Source: Ignavibacteria bacterium
Lineage (GTDB): Bacteria > Bacteroidota > Ignavibacteria > Kapaibacteriales > UBA2268
Assembly (NCBI GenBank): GCA_031261605.1
Contig: JAISJI010000034.1
Span: 1 to 53,213 of the forward strand
Length of the DNA stretch: 53,213 bases
Direction: 5' to 3'
Shown: positions 24,590-34,524 of the stretch, in pieces
How the letters are laid out: the number at the start of each line of letters is the position of its first letter
Numbering within the stretch: the stretch's first letter is position 1
Notes under the pieces: model-generated
Database searches by the model: none
The model's input: only the letters and a program-made list of their open reading frames with translations
What the model was told of the DNA's origin: nothing
Program-made: the position numbers and the translations under genes

Positions 24590-25114
24590 ATGCAACTAAT
24601 GAATATCGGCGTTATCATTAACTCAAAAGGATTGAACGGATGCCTCATCCTAGCTAATTCTCCAAAAACACTCGCTCTACAGAGTGGAACTCCGCTACAC
24701 ATCGGCTATTCGGATAACTATACCGATGAGTATGTGCTGGCGAACGACTTCCAATCGCAAGCACGCAATTCCGAAATCTATCTCCAATCCATTAATACAA
24801 AAGAAAAGGCAATGGCATTGAAGGAGAGAGCAGTATTCGCTGATAAAGCCGATATATTAAAGCAAAACCCATACTACTTCCTACCCGATGACATCATTGG
24901 CTGTAAGGTCTATGATATTGGGCAGAAGGAAGTAATTGGCGAAATCGTAGAGATATTGGAATTGCCGGCGAACGATGTTTGGCTTGTGACTACTGCTCGT
25001 GGTGAGTTGCCTTTGCCGGTAATAGACGATGTAGTTAAGGATATAGATGTCGAGCGTGGAGTGGTTGAGGTCGTTATGTTGGACGGACTATGGGATATTG
25101 TAAGTGTTGACTAA
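24590..25114 (+). CDS. rimM: Ribosome maturation factor RimM
   Basis: RimM binds S19 and helps mature the 16S rRNA 3' domain of the 30S subunit. The 174-aa protein has the N-terminal RimM barrel (MNIGVIINSKGLNGCLIL) and a C-terminal PRC-barrel with DDIIGCKVYD near residue 98 and LPLPVIDDVVKDID near residue 144. The family signature is somewhat diverged (usually GRIxxxHGxxGxxxv). It may start at ATG 24590 or at the Met three codons later. The usual partners rpsP, trmD and rplS are absent. Confidence 0.87.
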   Translation: MQLMNIGVIINSKGLNGCLILANSPKTLALQSGTPLHIGYSDNYTDEYVLANDFQSQARNSEIYLQSINTKEKAMALKERAVFADKADILKQNPYYFLPDDIIGCKVYDIGQKEVIGEIVEILELPANDVWLVTTARGELPLPVIDDVVKDIDVERGVVEVVMLDGLWDIVSVD

Positions 25115-25168
25115 TATTATATTCCTATTTTTTTTGTATATTGTATATAACTATAACCCTATACTCTT

Positions 25169-26158
25169 ATGAATCTTATCCAATACTCCCAAAAATATAA
25201 TGAACTCAAAGACCTCGTTGAGCGCAATATCTTTGCCTCTATCCCAAATCACAACACAGACCTATACGACGCCTACCGATACACAATGTCCGGCGGCGGA
25301 AAACGCATTCGTCCCCTCCTTACGATGATTACCACCGGGGCACTTGGTGCTAATCCTGCAGAGGCGGTAAATGCTGCTTCTGCGATAGAAATATTGCATA
25401 ACTTTACACTCGTCCACGACGACATTATGGATAACTCCAACCTACGCAGAGGTGAGCCAACAACACATAAAAAATGGAACGAAGCCATTGCCATTCTTGC
25501 TGGCGATATGATGACCGGCTGGGCATTTAAACTACTCGCTCAATCCAACACCCCGCAAGTTGGCGAACTGACACAAATACTCGCTGATGCACTTGTATAT
25601 GTATGCGAAGGACAGGAATTAGATGTTAGATTCAATAGAAGAAGCCAAGTAACGGTCTCCGAATATATAGAAATGGTGCGACTTAAGACATCATCTCTAA
25701 TGCGTGCGGCAGTTAAACTCGGCTGTGTCTTATCCAATGCCAGCGATGAGGTTGTGCAGAAGTTAGATGTCTTTGCGGATAACATTGGCATCGGCTTCCA
25801 AATCCAAGATGATATCTTGGACTTCACCGCTAAAGATGAAAAGTTCGGAAAGAAAATTGGTCAGGACTTGATAGAAGGTAAGCGCTCCTATCCCGTTGTT
25901 AAAGCACTCGAAGTCGCTACCCAAGGAGAAGATATTACTATGTTAAATCGCTATCTGTCACTTCCGTCAGGACTACCGGAACAATTTGTTCCTGCCTATA
26001 CTGCTCTCTTCCAACGATTAGATGTATTTGAAAAAGCCGCCAAAGAAGTTGACAGACACTTCTATTTAGCAAAACATAGCATAAGCACCTTGCCAAATAA
26101 TGAATATATAGAAATGCTTAATATGCTTTTGGATTCGCTAAACAAAAGAGATTACTAA
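25169..26158 (+). CDS. Polyprenyl (geranyl/farnesyl/longer) diphosphate synthase
   Basis: This 329-aa trans-isoprenyl diphosphate synthase condenses isopentenyl diphosphate with allylic diphosphates. The substrate GGGKRIRPLL motif is at about residue 38. The first Asp-rich motif is DDIMD at about residue 90 (LVHDDIMDNSNLRRG), and the second is DDILDFTAKDEKFGKKIGQD near residue 213. Product length depends on residues before the first motif; small and Leu/Phe side chains there suggest a medium or long chain, but I would not assign it. It may feed undecaprenyl or menaquinone synthesis. It is followed 25 bases later by the VWA-OmpA lipoprotein. Confidence 0.9.
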   Translation: MNLIQYSQKYNELKDLVERNIFASIPNHNTDLYDAYRYTMSGGGKRIRPLLTMITTGALGANPAEAVNAASAIEILHNFTLVHDDIMDNSNLRRGEPTTHKKWNEAIAILAGDMMTGWAFKLLAQSNTPQVGELTQILADALVYVCEGQELDVRFNRRSQVTVSEYIEMVRLKTSSLMRAAVKLGCVLSNASDEVVQKLDVFADNIGIGFQIQDDILDFTAKDEKFGKKIGQDLIEGKRSYPVVKALEVATQGEDITMLNRYLSLPSGLPEQFVPAYTALFQRLDVFEKAAKEVDRHFYLAKHSISTLPNNEYIEMLNMLLDSLNKRDY

Positions 26159-26183
26159 AAATTAGAATAGAACACAAAATTAT

Positions 26184-27629
26184 ATGCAAACAAAAACAAT
26201 AATATTCCTACTAATCATAGCGATAATGCTTACCGGTTGTAAAAGTGGTAGCCGAAAAAAGAACTTCGCTATGATGGAGGAGCAACGCGAGATAATGGAA
26301 GAGGTCGTAGGTAAAGATACTACTCCTAAGCCCATCTATATCACCGGAACTAAGCCAATAAATCAAGCCGTTCCAGCGGACTTACGCTTTGATATATACC
26401 GCATCATCACCGATAAATATCCCGATACTATTAAGTTCCACGCACGCGTATATGATACCGCCGGCAACTTCATTACCAATATGGCTGCTCCATATAAATT
26501 GTTTCCAGAGATAGAATATTTTCGTAAATTGGATGAGCAATTAGGCAAGTTCTATAATATTAGAGAGCAAAATATACCAGAATTTACTGTTCGCGAATAT
26601 GGTGCAGGCGACTCAATACCATTCAATATCGCTCTATCAGTGGATTACAGCGGTTCTATGTCTCCCGTTATGGAAGCAATATTTGAAGGAACAGAAATAT
26701 TTATTGATATGAAATTTCCGCAAGACAACATTGCACTCGCCTCATTCAATAAGGACTTCCTACTCAAGGCACCGCTCACTAATGATAAGACAGACCTGCT
26801 TTCTTTGTTCCGTGCGAAACGTGGCGAAGGCAGAGGAGCGTTCTCATCGGTAAAGGAAGCGCTATACAACTCTATGCGTATCTTTGAAAAAGCACCAGTG
26901 GACGACCCGCGCATCCTCGTTCTCTTTACCGATGGCGATGATAATTACTCTAAACGCAAGGTCGGCGAACTTATTTATAAAGCGAAACGCGAAAACATTA
27001 ATGTATTCGTTGTTGCATTCGGCTATCCCAAAGATGGTGGCTTAAAGGAAGTCGCTGATAACACCGGCGGTAAGTATTATCGCATCTACACAAAGGAAGA
27101 TATGCTCAAGGTGTTTAGCGACATTTACTTGAGTTTAAGAAACTACTACCTCTTCACTTACAAACCACCAAAATACTGGGGATGGCACACTATACTTGCT
27201 GATTGCTTTGTTCCCGGTTTCGCAGGAGCGGATGCTACTATGGTCGCTACCGGAGAATATGATACATCGGATTTGTGGAAAGATGTTGGCGATGAATTTA
27301 CTTTGCCGATTTTATTTGATTACAACAAGTGGGATATTAAGCCAGAGAGCGAGCCACTGCTCGATGAGATAGTAGATGCAATGCTCAGCCGACCGAAGTT
27401 GCGATTAGAGATACAAGGTCATACAGATAACATTGGCGGACCCGACTTTAACCAAGTGTTGTCCGAAAGACGTGCCACCGCTGTCTTTGATGCTATAATA
27501 TCAAAAGGAATAGAACAAAGCAGATTACGTTGGATTGGCTTCGGTATGAGTATGCCTGTCGCACAAAATGATACGGAAGAGAATAGAGCAAAAAACAGAA
27601 GAACAAATTTTGTCGTCCTCGCTAAGTAA
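26184..27629 (+). CDS. Lipoprotein with VWA domain and C-terminal OmpA peptidoglycan-binding domain
   Basis: This 481-aa protein has an SPII lipobox (MLTGC, Cys about residue 19). A von Willebrand A domain follows at about residues 145-320, with the MIDAS D154-Y-S156-G-S158 and a later TDGDD. The C-terminal domain, about 370-481, has the OmpA-like signature (LEIQGHTDNIGG... LSERRATAVFDAI... NRRTNFVV). The arrangement would tether a metal-dependent adhesion module to both the outer membrane and peptidoglycan. I see no TerD- or MoxR-type neighbours. The gene ends directly at the start of the permease gene. Confidence 0.9.
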   Translation: MQTKTIIFLLIIAIMLTGCKSGSRKKNFAMMEEQREIMEEVVGKDTTPKPIYITGTKPINQAVPADLRFDIYRIITDKYPDTIKFHARVYDTAGNFITNMAAPYKLFPEIEYFRKLDEQLGKFYNIREQNIPEFTVREYGAGDSIPFNIALSVDYSGSMSPVMEAIFEGTEIFIDMKFPQDNIALASFNKDFLLKAPLTNDKTDLLSLFRAKRGEGRGAFSSVKEALYNSMRIFEKAPVDDPRILVLFTDGDDNYSKRKVGELIYKAKRENINVFVVAFGYPKDGGLKEVADNTGGKYYRIYTKEDMLKVFSDIYLSLRNYYLFTYKPPKYWGWHTILADCFVPGFAGADATMVATGEYDTSDLWKDVGDEFTLPILFDYNKWDIKPESEPLLDEIVDAMLSRPKLRLEIQGHTDNIGGPDFNQVLSERRATAVFDAIISKGIEQSRLRWIGFGMSMPVAQNDTEENRAKNRRTNFVVLAK

Positions 27630-29123
27630 ATGGAAATATCAACATTCTTACCAACTCTCACAATCACCATCTCAGCATCACTATTGGCTGCGATGCTGGC
27701 GACTGTTGCTGGCTTCTACCTATCTTACTTCGCCGTATTCTTACGCAACAAAATGGGCGATGCCATCGTCCTTATCTCCACCATTTACTTAGTCCTCAAT
27801 CCTATCGTCCAGTTCAATGCCATTGCCGAACTATTTAGAGAAACGTTACACATCAATCCCGGCAACGACTATTGGCTCGTAATCATTGCATTGATATGCC
27901 GATACTTCCCAATCGCATTCTTCATTACATACACTGCAATAAAACGGACAAATACTTCGCTAATTGAAATCTCTTTAGACCTCGGTGCAAAGCGCTTCTT
28001 TATATTTTGGAACATTGTTGTAAGCGATATTAAGAAATATATATACTTGGCGCTGGGTTTCATATTCATTCTTTGCATCGGCAATGTATCCACTGCCATT
28101 GCATCCGGTCTCCGTAACACATTCTACGGCTCTATGGTGTTCAATACTTTCTGGAATGCTAACACCAATATTGAAACCATAGTATTGCTCCTGCTCCCAC
28201 ACCTAACGCTCACCATAATTCTATTTATCTGCTATAACGCATATATCAGCGACAATGCAGACAAATTAAAGATAACCGGCAGCGGTAAAATATCCAAATA
28301 CAAATGCCTAACCGTCGGCAAAGAGCCGTCCACTCTAATCATCAGCGGTCTAATCTTACTCTTTATCACATTGGTCTTACTTACCATAATCACCTCCTCG
28401 ATAGATACGTATAGCAAAGTGACATTTAGGCATTTCGAAAATGCGTTCAGCAATGCAGAATTGTTAGACGGAATGCGGACGCAGTTCGTAATTGCTGTTA
28501 TGGCTTCACTTATCGCCACCATTATCGGCACAGCATTGTCGCTATTGACAAAGAGAAGCAAGAACACAGTTAAGCATTACAAAACGCTATTACTACCAAT
28601 GTTGCTCAGCGAAATGCTTTTTGCAGCAGTGCTGGTTTCGCTTATGTTGCTCTTTGGGACGAATGGGCATATCGGAACGCCGATAGTGGGAATGTCGCTT
28701 TATTTACTGATTTTTGCTTCAATCTTTCTGGCATCTCAGGCGAGAAATATGGATAGGAATTTGGTATCGGCAAGTGTGGAATTGGGCGCAACTTACTTCC
28801 AGACGCTATACAAAGTCGTTCTGCCGTCCTTCTTACCGAGTGTTGCATCTTGCTTTTTTATTATGTTTGCGATTGGATTTAATGAATGGACGCTGTCGTA
28901 TTGCCTTACAAAGCACGACGCTATTCTTGCGGAATCTATATTGGAATATGCTATGGTATCGGCACCGGAATTGTATGCGATTGGCACGCTACTACTACTG
29001 ATAACTACGCTGTGCATAGCGCTTGCTAATACATCAAAAATTTATAGCAAGCCGATGAATGTAGCGAAGTATATTGTAATTGCATTGATGGTGGGTGTGG
29101 CTGGTGGTATGCTGTTGATGTGA
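27630..29123 (+). CDS. ABC transporter permease with two fused MetI-like domains
   Basis: This 497-aa protein has about twelve predicted helices in two halves, each with an EAA-type loop: LDLGAKRFFIFWNIVV near residue 115 and VELGATYFQTLYKVVLP near residue 385. This is the architecture of fused permeases for iron(III), thiamine or polyamines (FbpB/ThiP/PotB-PotC type). The substrate-binding protein and ATPase are not adjacent, so substrate cannot be assigned. It starts on the base following the VWA-OmpA stop and converges on the HDOD gene. Confidence 0.85.
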   Translation: MEISTFLPTLTITISASLLAAMLATVAGFYLSYFAVFLRNKMGDAIVLISTIYLVLNPIVQFNAIAELFRETLHINPGNDYWLVIIALICRYFPIAFFITYTAIKRTNTSLIEISLDLGAKRFFIFWNIVVSDIKKYIYLALGFIFILCIGNVSTAIASGLRNTFYGSMVFNTFWNANTNIETIVLLLLPHLTLTIILFICYNAYISDNADKLKITGSGKISKYKCLTVGKEPSTLIISGLILLFITLVLLTIITSSIDTYSKVTFRHFENAFSNAELLDGMRTQFVIAVMASLIATIIGTALSLLTKRSKNTVKHYKTLLLPMLLSEMLFAAVLVSLMLLFGTNGHIGTPIVGMSLYLLIFASIFLASQARNMDRNLVSASVELGATYFQTLYKVVLPSFLPSVASCFFIMFAIGFNEWTLSYCLTKHDAILAESILEYAMVSAPELYAIGTLLLLITTLCIALANTSKIYSKPMNVAKYIVIALMVGVAGGMLLM

Positions 29124-29138
29124 TGTGTGTTAGCGCTA

Positions 29139-30059
29139 TTACTCAAATGCCATTGCTGTCTTCTCAAACTCGTCGGTCAAACTTTGCTTAATCACAGCAA
29201 GGGCTGAGTCGGTGGTAAGTATCTCATTATCCACCATCGCCGATAGAAATTCATTGGTAACATAGTAATCCGGCTGCACCATTTCACTCTCCCATAACTT
29301 CATTCCAAACTCGTATGATAGCCATTCGGCTGTGGAGACAATTGCTGCGAGCGGGTATTTCAATTTTGTAAACTGGGGCGAAAGAACGAATTCGTCTGCA
29401 TATTCTACTTCATCTGCAATCCAAAATGGCGTGTGATGATATTCCAATGCCTTAATTATCTTCTCCGGAAAATTCCATTTCTCTGCTAACCACGCTCCAA
29501 CGTCTGAATGCGTGCATTCAAATATATACATCTCTGCTTCAGTTAATGATATTTCTGCGGACTTCTGCAATCTACGCACCTTCGCGAAGTTATTACGAAA
29601 CTTATCCATCAATATCAACAACCCGATGTCGTGCATTAGTCCTGTCACAAACGCTTCCGATACCAATTTATACTTTAATTTGCGGGCGATAAAACGACTG
29701 GCAGAACCACAAAATATAGAGTATTTCCAAAATTCCTTCGTGTTAAATATTTTCGTATCCACTTTTGCAAATATTTTTTTCATCAGCAAACTAATCATAA
29801 TGTCCTTAATTTCATTCGTTCCTAATATCACAATCGCTAAATCTACGGTGGATATAGTGCGGGTAAGTCCGAAATATGGAGAGTTAGCCACGCGCAGTAT
29901 CTTTGCTGTTAGTCCTTGGTCTTGCTCAATTAGCGATGCAATAAATTTTGCATGATGGCGGTCGTTGTCTATCTCACTCAAGACAGCCGATATAACTGTC
30001 GGAATGGAAGGCAAGTCCGTCATTGATTCTAATTTGCGTTTAACCTTAGAACTAAGCAT
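29139..30059 (-). CDS. HDOD-domain signalling protein
   Basis: This 306-aa protein consists of an HDOD domain (about residues 15-215): LPSIPTVISAVLSEID, ITAKILRVANSPYFGL, and AFVTGLMHDIGLLIL, which retains one HD pair but not the metal set of true HD-GYP enzymes. Such proteins often act as adaptors in motility and stress signalling. It overlaps the end of fliA by 8 bases, so it is probably translated with the sigma factor. This is a context link to flagellar regulation. Confidence 0.88.
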   Translation of the reverse strand: MLSSKVKRKLESMTDLPSIPTVISAVLSEIDNDRHHAKFIASLIEQDQGLTAKILRVANSPYFGLTRTISTVDLAIVILGTNEIKDIMISLLMKKIFAKVDTKIFNTKEFWKYSIFCGSASRFIARKLKYKLVSEAFVTGLMHDIGLLILMDKFRNNFAKVRRLQKSAEISLTEAEMYIFECTHSDVGAWLAEKWNFPEKIIKALEYHHTPFWIADEVEYADEFVLSPQFTKLKYPLAAIVSTAEWLSYEFGMKLWESEMVQPDYYVTNEFLSAMVDNEILTTDSALAVIKQSLTDEFEKTAMAFE

Positions 30060-30831
30060 TATTGTATTCCTTAAATTTGTCTCTCAAATCGTTGATTACT
30101 TGCGAATGTATCTGGCAGACACGGCTTTCGGATATACCGATGTCGGCGCCAATCTCCTTAAATGTGCGGTCTTCATAGTAGTAAAGCACCATCACAAGTC
30201 GCTTCTTCTGGTCTAAATGCTCTAAGTATTGCACTAGAAAATCCATCCGCTCTTTCTCTAAAGCGATGTTTAGAAAGTTGTCTTCGTCATCCTCTGCTAT
30301 CTCCTCTAATACATTTATCATCTCGTCATCCTCGTTGATAAAGAAGTTAGAGTCGTTCATAGATAGGAATGAGCGAGCAGACGCAGCAGCATTCAGATAT
30401 TTCTTGTAGTTATCGGGCGTTACTTGTAGCTTCTCCATAATCTCCTCTACGGAGACCTCACGACCTGCCTCAGCATTCAGTTTATCCTTCGTATTGAGGA
30501 AGTCCTGTGCCTTCTTGCGTGTAGAGCGACTAAGCCAATCAAGTTTGCGCAACTCATCCTGTATAGTGCCTTTGATGCGTGGAATGGCATAGGACTCAAA
30601 CTTCACTCCGCGTTCTATATCAAAGCGTTCTATCGCTTCGTTTAGCCCGAGCATACCAATGTTAAGGAAGTCGCCCTCATCCAAAATTGAGTTCGTTGGC
30701 AAATTAGTTTTTTGCAACACATATTTCACTACCCACATATAATGCAACATTAAGTCCTGTTTTAACTCAAGCTGGTTTGTGGTGCGGTATTGTTGCCAAG
30801 TGTCTGTCATTTCTGTTTGTGCAATAGCCAT
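30052..30831 (-). CDS. fliA: RNA polymerase sigma factor for flagellar genes (sigma-28, FliA/WhiG)
   Basis: This 259-aa sigma-70-family protein reads like FliA. Region 2 has GDFLNIGMLGLNEAIERFD and GVKFESYAIPRIKGTIQDELRKLDWL (residues 55-100). Region 3 has EVSVEEIMEKLQVT, and region 4 a helix-turn-helix TFKEIGADIGISESRVCQIHSQ near residues 225-246. It directs late flagellar transcription and would bind the anti-sigma factor FlgM encoded about 4 kb upstream. It lies in one strand-consistent block with flhF, fleN and the 502-aa protein. A promoter resembling its target precedes fliS. Confidence 0.93.
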   Translation of the reverse strand: MAIAQTEMTDTWQQYRTTNQLELKQDLMLHYMWVVKYVLQKTNLPTNSILDEGDFLNIGMLGLNEAIERFDIERGVKFESYAIPRIKGTIQDELRKLDWLSRSTRKKAQDFLNTKDKLNAEAGREVSVEEIMEKLQVTPDNYKKYLNAAASARSFLSMNDSNFFINEDDEMINVLEEIAEDDEDNFLNIALEKERMDFLVQYLEHLDQKKRLVMVLYYYEDRTFKEIGADIGISESRVCQIHSQVINDLRDKFKEYNNA

Positions 30832-30896
30832 AATAATTAAGTTATTAGTGATTAAAATATTAATCTTATATTAATTCATTGATTAATTTTATATTT

Positions 30897-32405
30897 TTAT
30901 CCATCTTTTATCATTTCTTTGAGTATCATAAAACTCTTTCCGCTAACATTCTTTCCTTTATTCGCTCCATCAGTGGATGCTGGCGGTGGCGGTGGTGTGT
31001 CTTTTTTTACGGATTTGTTAGACATTTGCATTGCCTTAGCATATACCAACGTCTTTGCTTCTTCTATATCTGTAACGTCCGCCAAATAGTCGTCATCCTT
31101 TGGATATGCTGGCGTTTGTAGTAGCGAGTTATCCATATCTGTATTCACCGCCTCATCAGACATATCTATATCTGGAATTATTGGTCCGGTAGCGAACTCT
31201 GTGCTAAAGTCCTCTATGCCGGTAAAGTCCTCTATTCCGCTGATATCAACTTGGTTTATATACTGTCGCAACTCTCCGATTATACCTTTATCTAATTCAT
31301 TCCGCATTACTTCCGATTCCTTAGTGTATTCGGCGCGACTTATCTTAGGTGTCGCCTCGGTATGTAGCAACTTGCTTTCTTGTATTAGTTTCCTCTTTTC
31401 TTCCTCTGCTTCTTCCATTAGACGCTGCTCCTCTTCAAATTTTAGACGTTGCTCTTCTTCCTCTTGTGCTACTCGTATCTGCTCCTCTATGCGTAAGCGT
31501 TCTTCTTCTTCGTAGCGTCTGCGTTCATTGGCGAGTTTGTTGCGAACGGATTCCTCGTTGCGTAATTTCTCTGCCAATAGTAATTTGTTCTTCTCTTCTT
31601 CTAATTTGAACATTAGCAGTCGCTGTTTGTTTTCGCTCACAAGATAGAATACAGCGAGCATTAGCAATCCAACAACGAAGTAAGTTACAAAAAACATTCC
31701 AAATAATATCAATGCCGTCTTTTCTATTCCTATATCAAGCACAAAGAAAAATAATATTATTGTGAACATTGATATTATGAACGCCATACCATTAAGTATC
31801 TTATATGGCAGATTTTTTAGCATCTTTATTCTACGCTTTTCTGCTTTGTATGCTTCTAATATCTTCTGATTTCTATCTTTATGGGCTTTCTTTGCTTTCT
31901 CTAATATTAATATTTTTCTTAATTCATAAGGATTTTTGAGTTTCCTTAACATCAATATAGAACGCACAATATTGAACAATGTTACAATAGCAAATGGAAT
32001 TGCAATAGCAACTAATATTTGCATAATACTCATTAAGAATACCGCTACACCAAGACCAACAAGCAAAACAATCGCATTTATGATAATCTTTTTCTTGTTA
32101 TCCCGTTTTTCTGTGAATTGTCTGCGGTTCAGTTCTTCATCGGTCTCAAATAGTAATTTGTATTTGATTAATCTATTTTGCTTTTTGCGTTCTAATTTCT
32201 CTTGTGCTAATTTCTTTTCCAATTGCTTAGGTGTTAGAACTTTTTCCTTCTTTTCTTTTGTTTCCTTCACATCTTTACTTTTCTTATCCTTGCTATCGGC
32301 AGTATTATCGGCAGATGCATTATTGGATACGGCGTGCTTGTCCTCTGCTTTGTTAGCGGGGGTCTTGGTGTCGGTATTATTATTTTGAGTATCTGTTTTA
32401 GCCAT
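30897..32405 (-). CDS. Unrecognised membrane protein with long charged coiled coil, in the flagellar block
   Basis: The protein has 502 aa and no domain I know. A Thr/Asn/Lys-rich head (about 1-100) is followed by two pairs of transmembrane helices (about 112-150 and 205-255). Then comes a long Glu/Arg/Lys coiled coil (about 258-360: LEEEKNKLLLAEKLRNEESV and onward) and a Pro/Asp-rich tail. It sits between fleN and fliA, with 9 bases to fleN and 65 to fliA, strongly suggesting a flagellar or polar-positioning role. It could be a membrane anchor for FlhF/FleN. That is inference from position. Confidence 0.6.
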   Translation of the reverse strand: MAKTDTQNNNTDTKTPANKAEDKHAVSNNASADNTADSKDKKSKDVKETKEKKEKVLTPKQLEKKLAQEKLERKKQNRLIKYKLLFETDEELNRRQFTEKRDNKKKIIINAIVLLVGLGVAVFLMSIMQILVAIAIPFAIVTLFNIVRSILMLRKLKNPYELRKILILEKAKKAHKDRNQKILEAYKAEKRRIKMLKNLPYKILNGMAFIISMFTIILFFFVLDIGIEKTALILFGMFFVTYFVVGLLMLAVFYLVSENKQRLLMFKLEEEKNKLLLAEKLRNEESVRNKLANERRRYEEEERLRIEEQIRVAQEEEEQRLKFEEEQRLMEEAEEEKRKLIQESKLLHTEATPKISRAEYTKESEVMRNELDKGIIGELRQYINQVDISGIEDFTGIEDFSTEFATGPIIPDIDMSDEAVNTDMDNSLLQTPAYPKDDDYLADVTDIEEAKTLVYAKAMQMSNKSVKKDTPPPPPASTDGANKGKNVSGKSFMILKEMIKDG

Positions 32406-32414
32406 TGGTTTAAT

Positions 32415-33164
32415 CTAAAGAATAATTGGGGTTTCTATATGAGTCATTACAACTCGTGCTATTCTGTTAATTGCGGTTATTACTTCGCTATTGGTCTCCA
32501 TCTCTGATAGTAACTGCTGCTGCACTATGGACTTACGCACAACGCTATCGTATGGAACGCTCCCAAGAGTATCTACGGTAATATTTAGGAAATGCTTCAT
32601 TGCTTTGTTAAGTTTCTGCTTTATCTCTCTCGCATCTTCTTCGTCTATCACATTGTTAAGTAATAACTTAATCGCTTCTGTATCGCAATAATCTAATAAG
32701 ATTTTCGTAAGTCCGTAAGCATCTACTATACTCGTTGGCTCATCCGTTACAACTACGCCAACTATATCGGAAATACTTGCCGCTTCCACTAAACTATTGG
32801 ATACACCAGCATTCGTATCTACTATTACGCAATCAAAATCTGTTTCTAATAATATCTCGTGATACAAATCTACAAAAGAAAAATTCTCCACCAACTCGCC
32901 ATCCTCAGCACTTATACTACCGGCTATAATGGATAAGTTCTTGTTAATTGTAACTATTACTCTATCCAATGTCGCTCGCTTGTATAGCCAATCATCCAAT
33001 CGCAATGGTGGGTCAATCCCAAAAAGCAGATGCAAATTTGGAAACATCAAATCGGTATCTATAAGCAATACTTTGCTGCCCATTGCCGCTATTTGATATG
33101 CGATATTGGAGGATAAAACGCTTTTGCCTACGCCACCTTTTCCGCTACATATTGTTAGTAACAT
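32415..33164 (-). CDS. flhG: MinD-like ATPase FleN/FlhG, flagellar number regulator
   Basis: The 249-aa protein is a ParA/MinD family ATPase with a deviant Walker A (SGKGGVGKS, residues 7-15) and switch region DCVIVDTNAGVS near residue 116. FlhG/FleN counts or limits flagella by acting on the GTPase FlhF, which is encoded just upstream here with 58 bases between. It lacks an evident C-terminal amphipathic helix of classical MinD. Neighbour identity supports FlhG over chromosome-partition MinD. Confidence 0.85.
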   Translation of the reverse strand: MLLTICSGKGGVGKSVLSSNIAYQIAAMGSKVLLIDTDLMFPNLHLLFGIDPPLRLDDWLYKRATLDRVIVTINKNLSIIAGSISAEDGELVENFSFVDLYHEILLETDFDCVIVDTNAGVSNSLVEAASISDIVGVVVTDEPTSIVDAYGLTKILLDYCDTEAIKLLLNNVIDEEDAREIKQKLNKAMKHFLNITVDTLGSVPYDSVVRKSIVQQQLLSEMETNSEVITAINRIARVVMTHIETPIIL

Positions 33165-33222
33165 AACTAGTGATTTATTGGTTTGTGATTATTAATTAGT
33201 TATTATAAAATTTAATATCTGT

Positions 33223-34359
33223 CTATACTACAAAGAGATAGTCGTTTAATACTTCGTTGTCGGCTGGCTGTATATCATCCGGTATATTCTGTCCGGTGGT
33301 GAAGTATGCTAGCGGCATCTGACGCTTATGTAAGCAACTGATGATATTGCCTAAGCCATTCGCTTCATCCACTTTAGTAACAATAGCCGAATGAATATCG
33401 AATTTCTTAAATCTATTAAGCATATTTAACAATGAACTTTCGCTCGTAATTGCACTCAATACCAAAAACGACAGCGTAGGATTGGCTGCATCTTGGAATG
33501 CTTTTATGCTCGCTAACTCCTCTGCATTATTGGGATTCTTTCCAACCGTATCTATCATTATTATATCATATTTATCTTCTTCTTTTACAATATTTGCCAA
33601 TTCCTCCGGCGAATACGCTGCTTGGAATGCCATTCCGGCGATTGACGCAAGCGTCTGTATTTGCTCTAATCCGCCAACTTTATGTGTATCGGTAGAGACG
33701 ATGAGAATGCGTGCTTTATGTAGCAATTTACAGACAATAGCAAGTTTTATCAGCGATGTTGTCTTTCCACAACCGGTAGCACCAACAAAAGTGATTACTT
33801 GTCGCTTCTCTAATTTCGCTATTGGATTACTGAATGTTATGCGTTTAAGTATGTAATTGCGGGCTTGTTCCAATGCTTGATTGAAATCACCGCTTACACC
33901 TTTACTCGCAACGCGTCCAATTAATTCAAGGGCAAGTTCTTCGCCAATCTCCGAATCTATAAGTATCTTATAAAGACGAGAGAGTGCTGGTGGCATCGTT
34001 CCTGTATATTTATATTTTATGCTATCGGAAATATCTGCAAGCATATCTTTGAGCGATGATACTTCGGTGATTAGCCGCTTATTGATTTCGTTAGAAAAGC
34101 CATCGGCGACAACATTTGCAGTAGTAGGACTTGCAGTGGGCTTGCTCGGCGACAGGACATTGCTCTTGGTATAAGGATTGGGCTTGTTCGTATTGAGAAC
34201 ATTCTTTTGGTCAAGGGCAGCAACGATTTCCACAGCCGAAGCACCATTGGCGAGCTTCGTTGTTCTATTTGAAAGAATGATTGCCTCATCGCCGAGTTCT
34301 CTGGCTATGAGTTCCTTTCCTTCTTGCATATTGCTGGCTATAAACTTCTTTATCCGCAT
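33223..34359 (-). CDS. flhF: Flagellar biosynthesis GTPase FlhF
   Basis: FlhF is an SRP54-type GTPase placing flagella at the pole. The 378-aa protein has a variable N-terminal domain with a Pro/Thr/Asn-rich linker (about 50-85), then an NG domain. The P-loop GATGCGKTTSL is near residue 195, the DTHKVGGLEQIQ loop follows, and the IDTVGKNPNN switch is near 260. The length is normal. Start MRIKKFIASNMQEG matches the conserved FlhF N-terminus. It is cotranscribed with fleN. Confidence 0.93.
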   Translation of the reverse strand: MRIKKFIASNMQEGKELIARELGDEAIILSNRTTKLANGASAVEIVAALDQKNVLNTNKPNPYTKSNVLSPSKPTASPTTANVVADGFSNEINKRLITEVSSLKDMLADISDSIKYKYTGTMPPALSRLYKILIDSEIGEELALELIGRVASKGVSGDFNQALEQARNYILKRITFSNPIAKLEKRQVITFVGATGCGKTTSLIKLAIVCKLLHKARILIVSTDTHKVGGLEQIQTLASIAGMAFQAAYSPEELANIVKEEDKYDIIMIDTVGKNPNNAEELASIKAFQDAANPTLSFLVLSAITSESSLLNMLNRFKKFDIHSAIVTKVDEANGLGNIISCLHKRQMPLAYFTTGQNIPDDIQPADNEVLNDYLFVV

Positions 34360-34524
34360 TGCCTATTACTTTTTATTATTTAACTACTTGAACTAAACGA
34401 AAAAACGTGCCAAACAATGCAAAATAACAAATTATAATGTGTTTTGAATAATATTGTGCAAAAAAATAGCGGAATGTGTTTCTGTGGATAAATGGCTGAG
34501 CATTTATTTTGTGGTATAGTTTCA

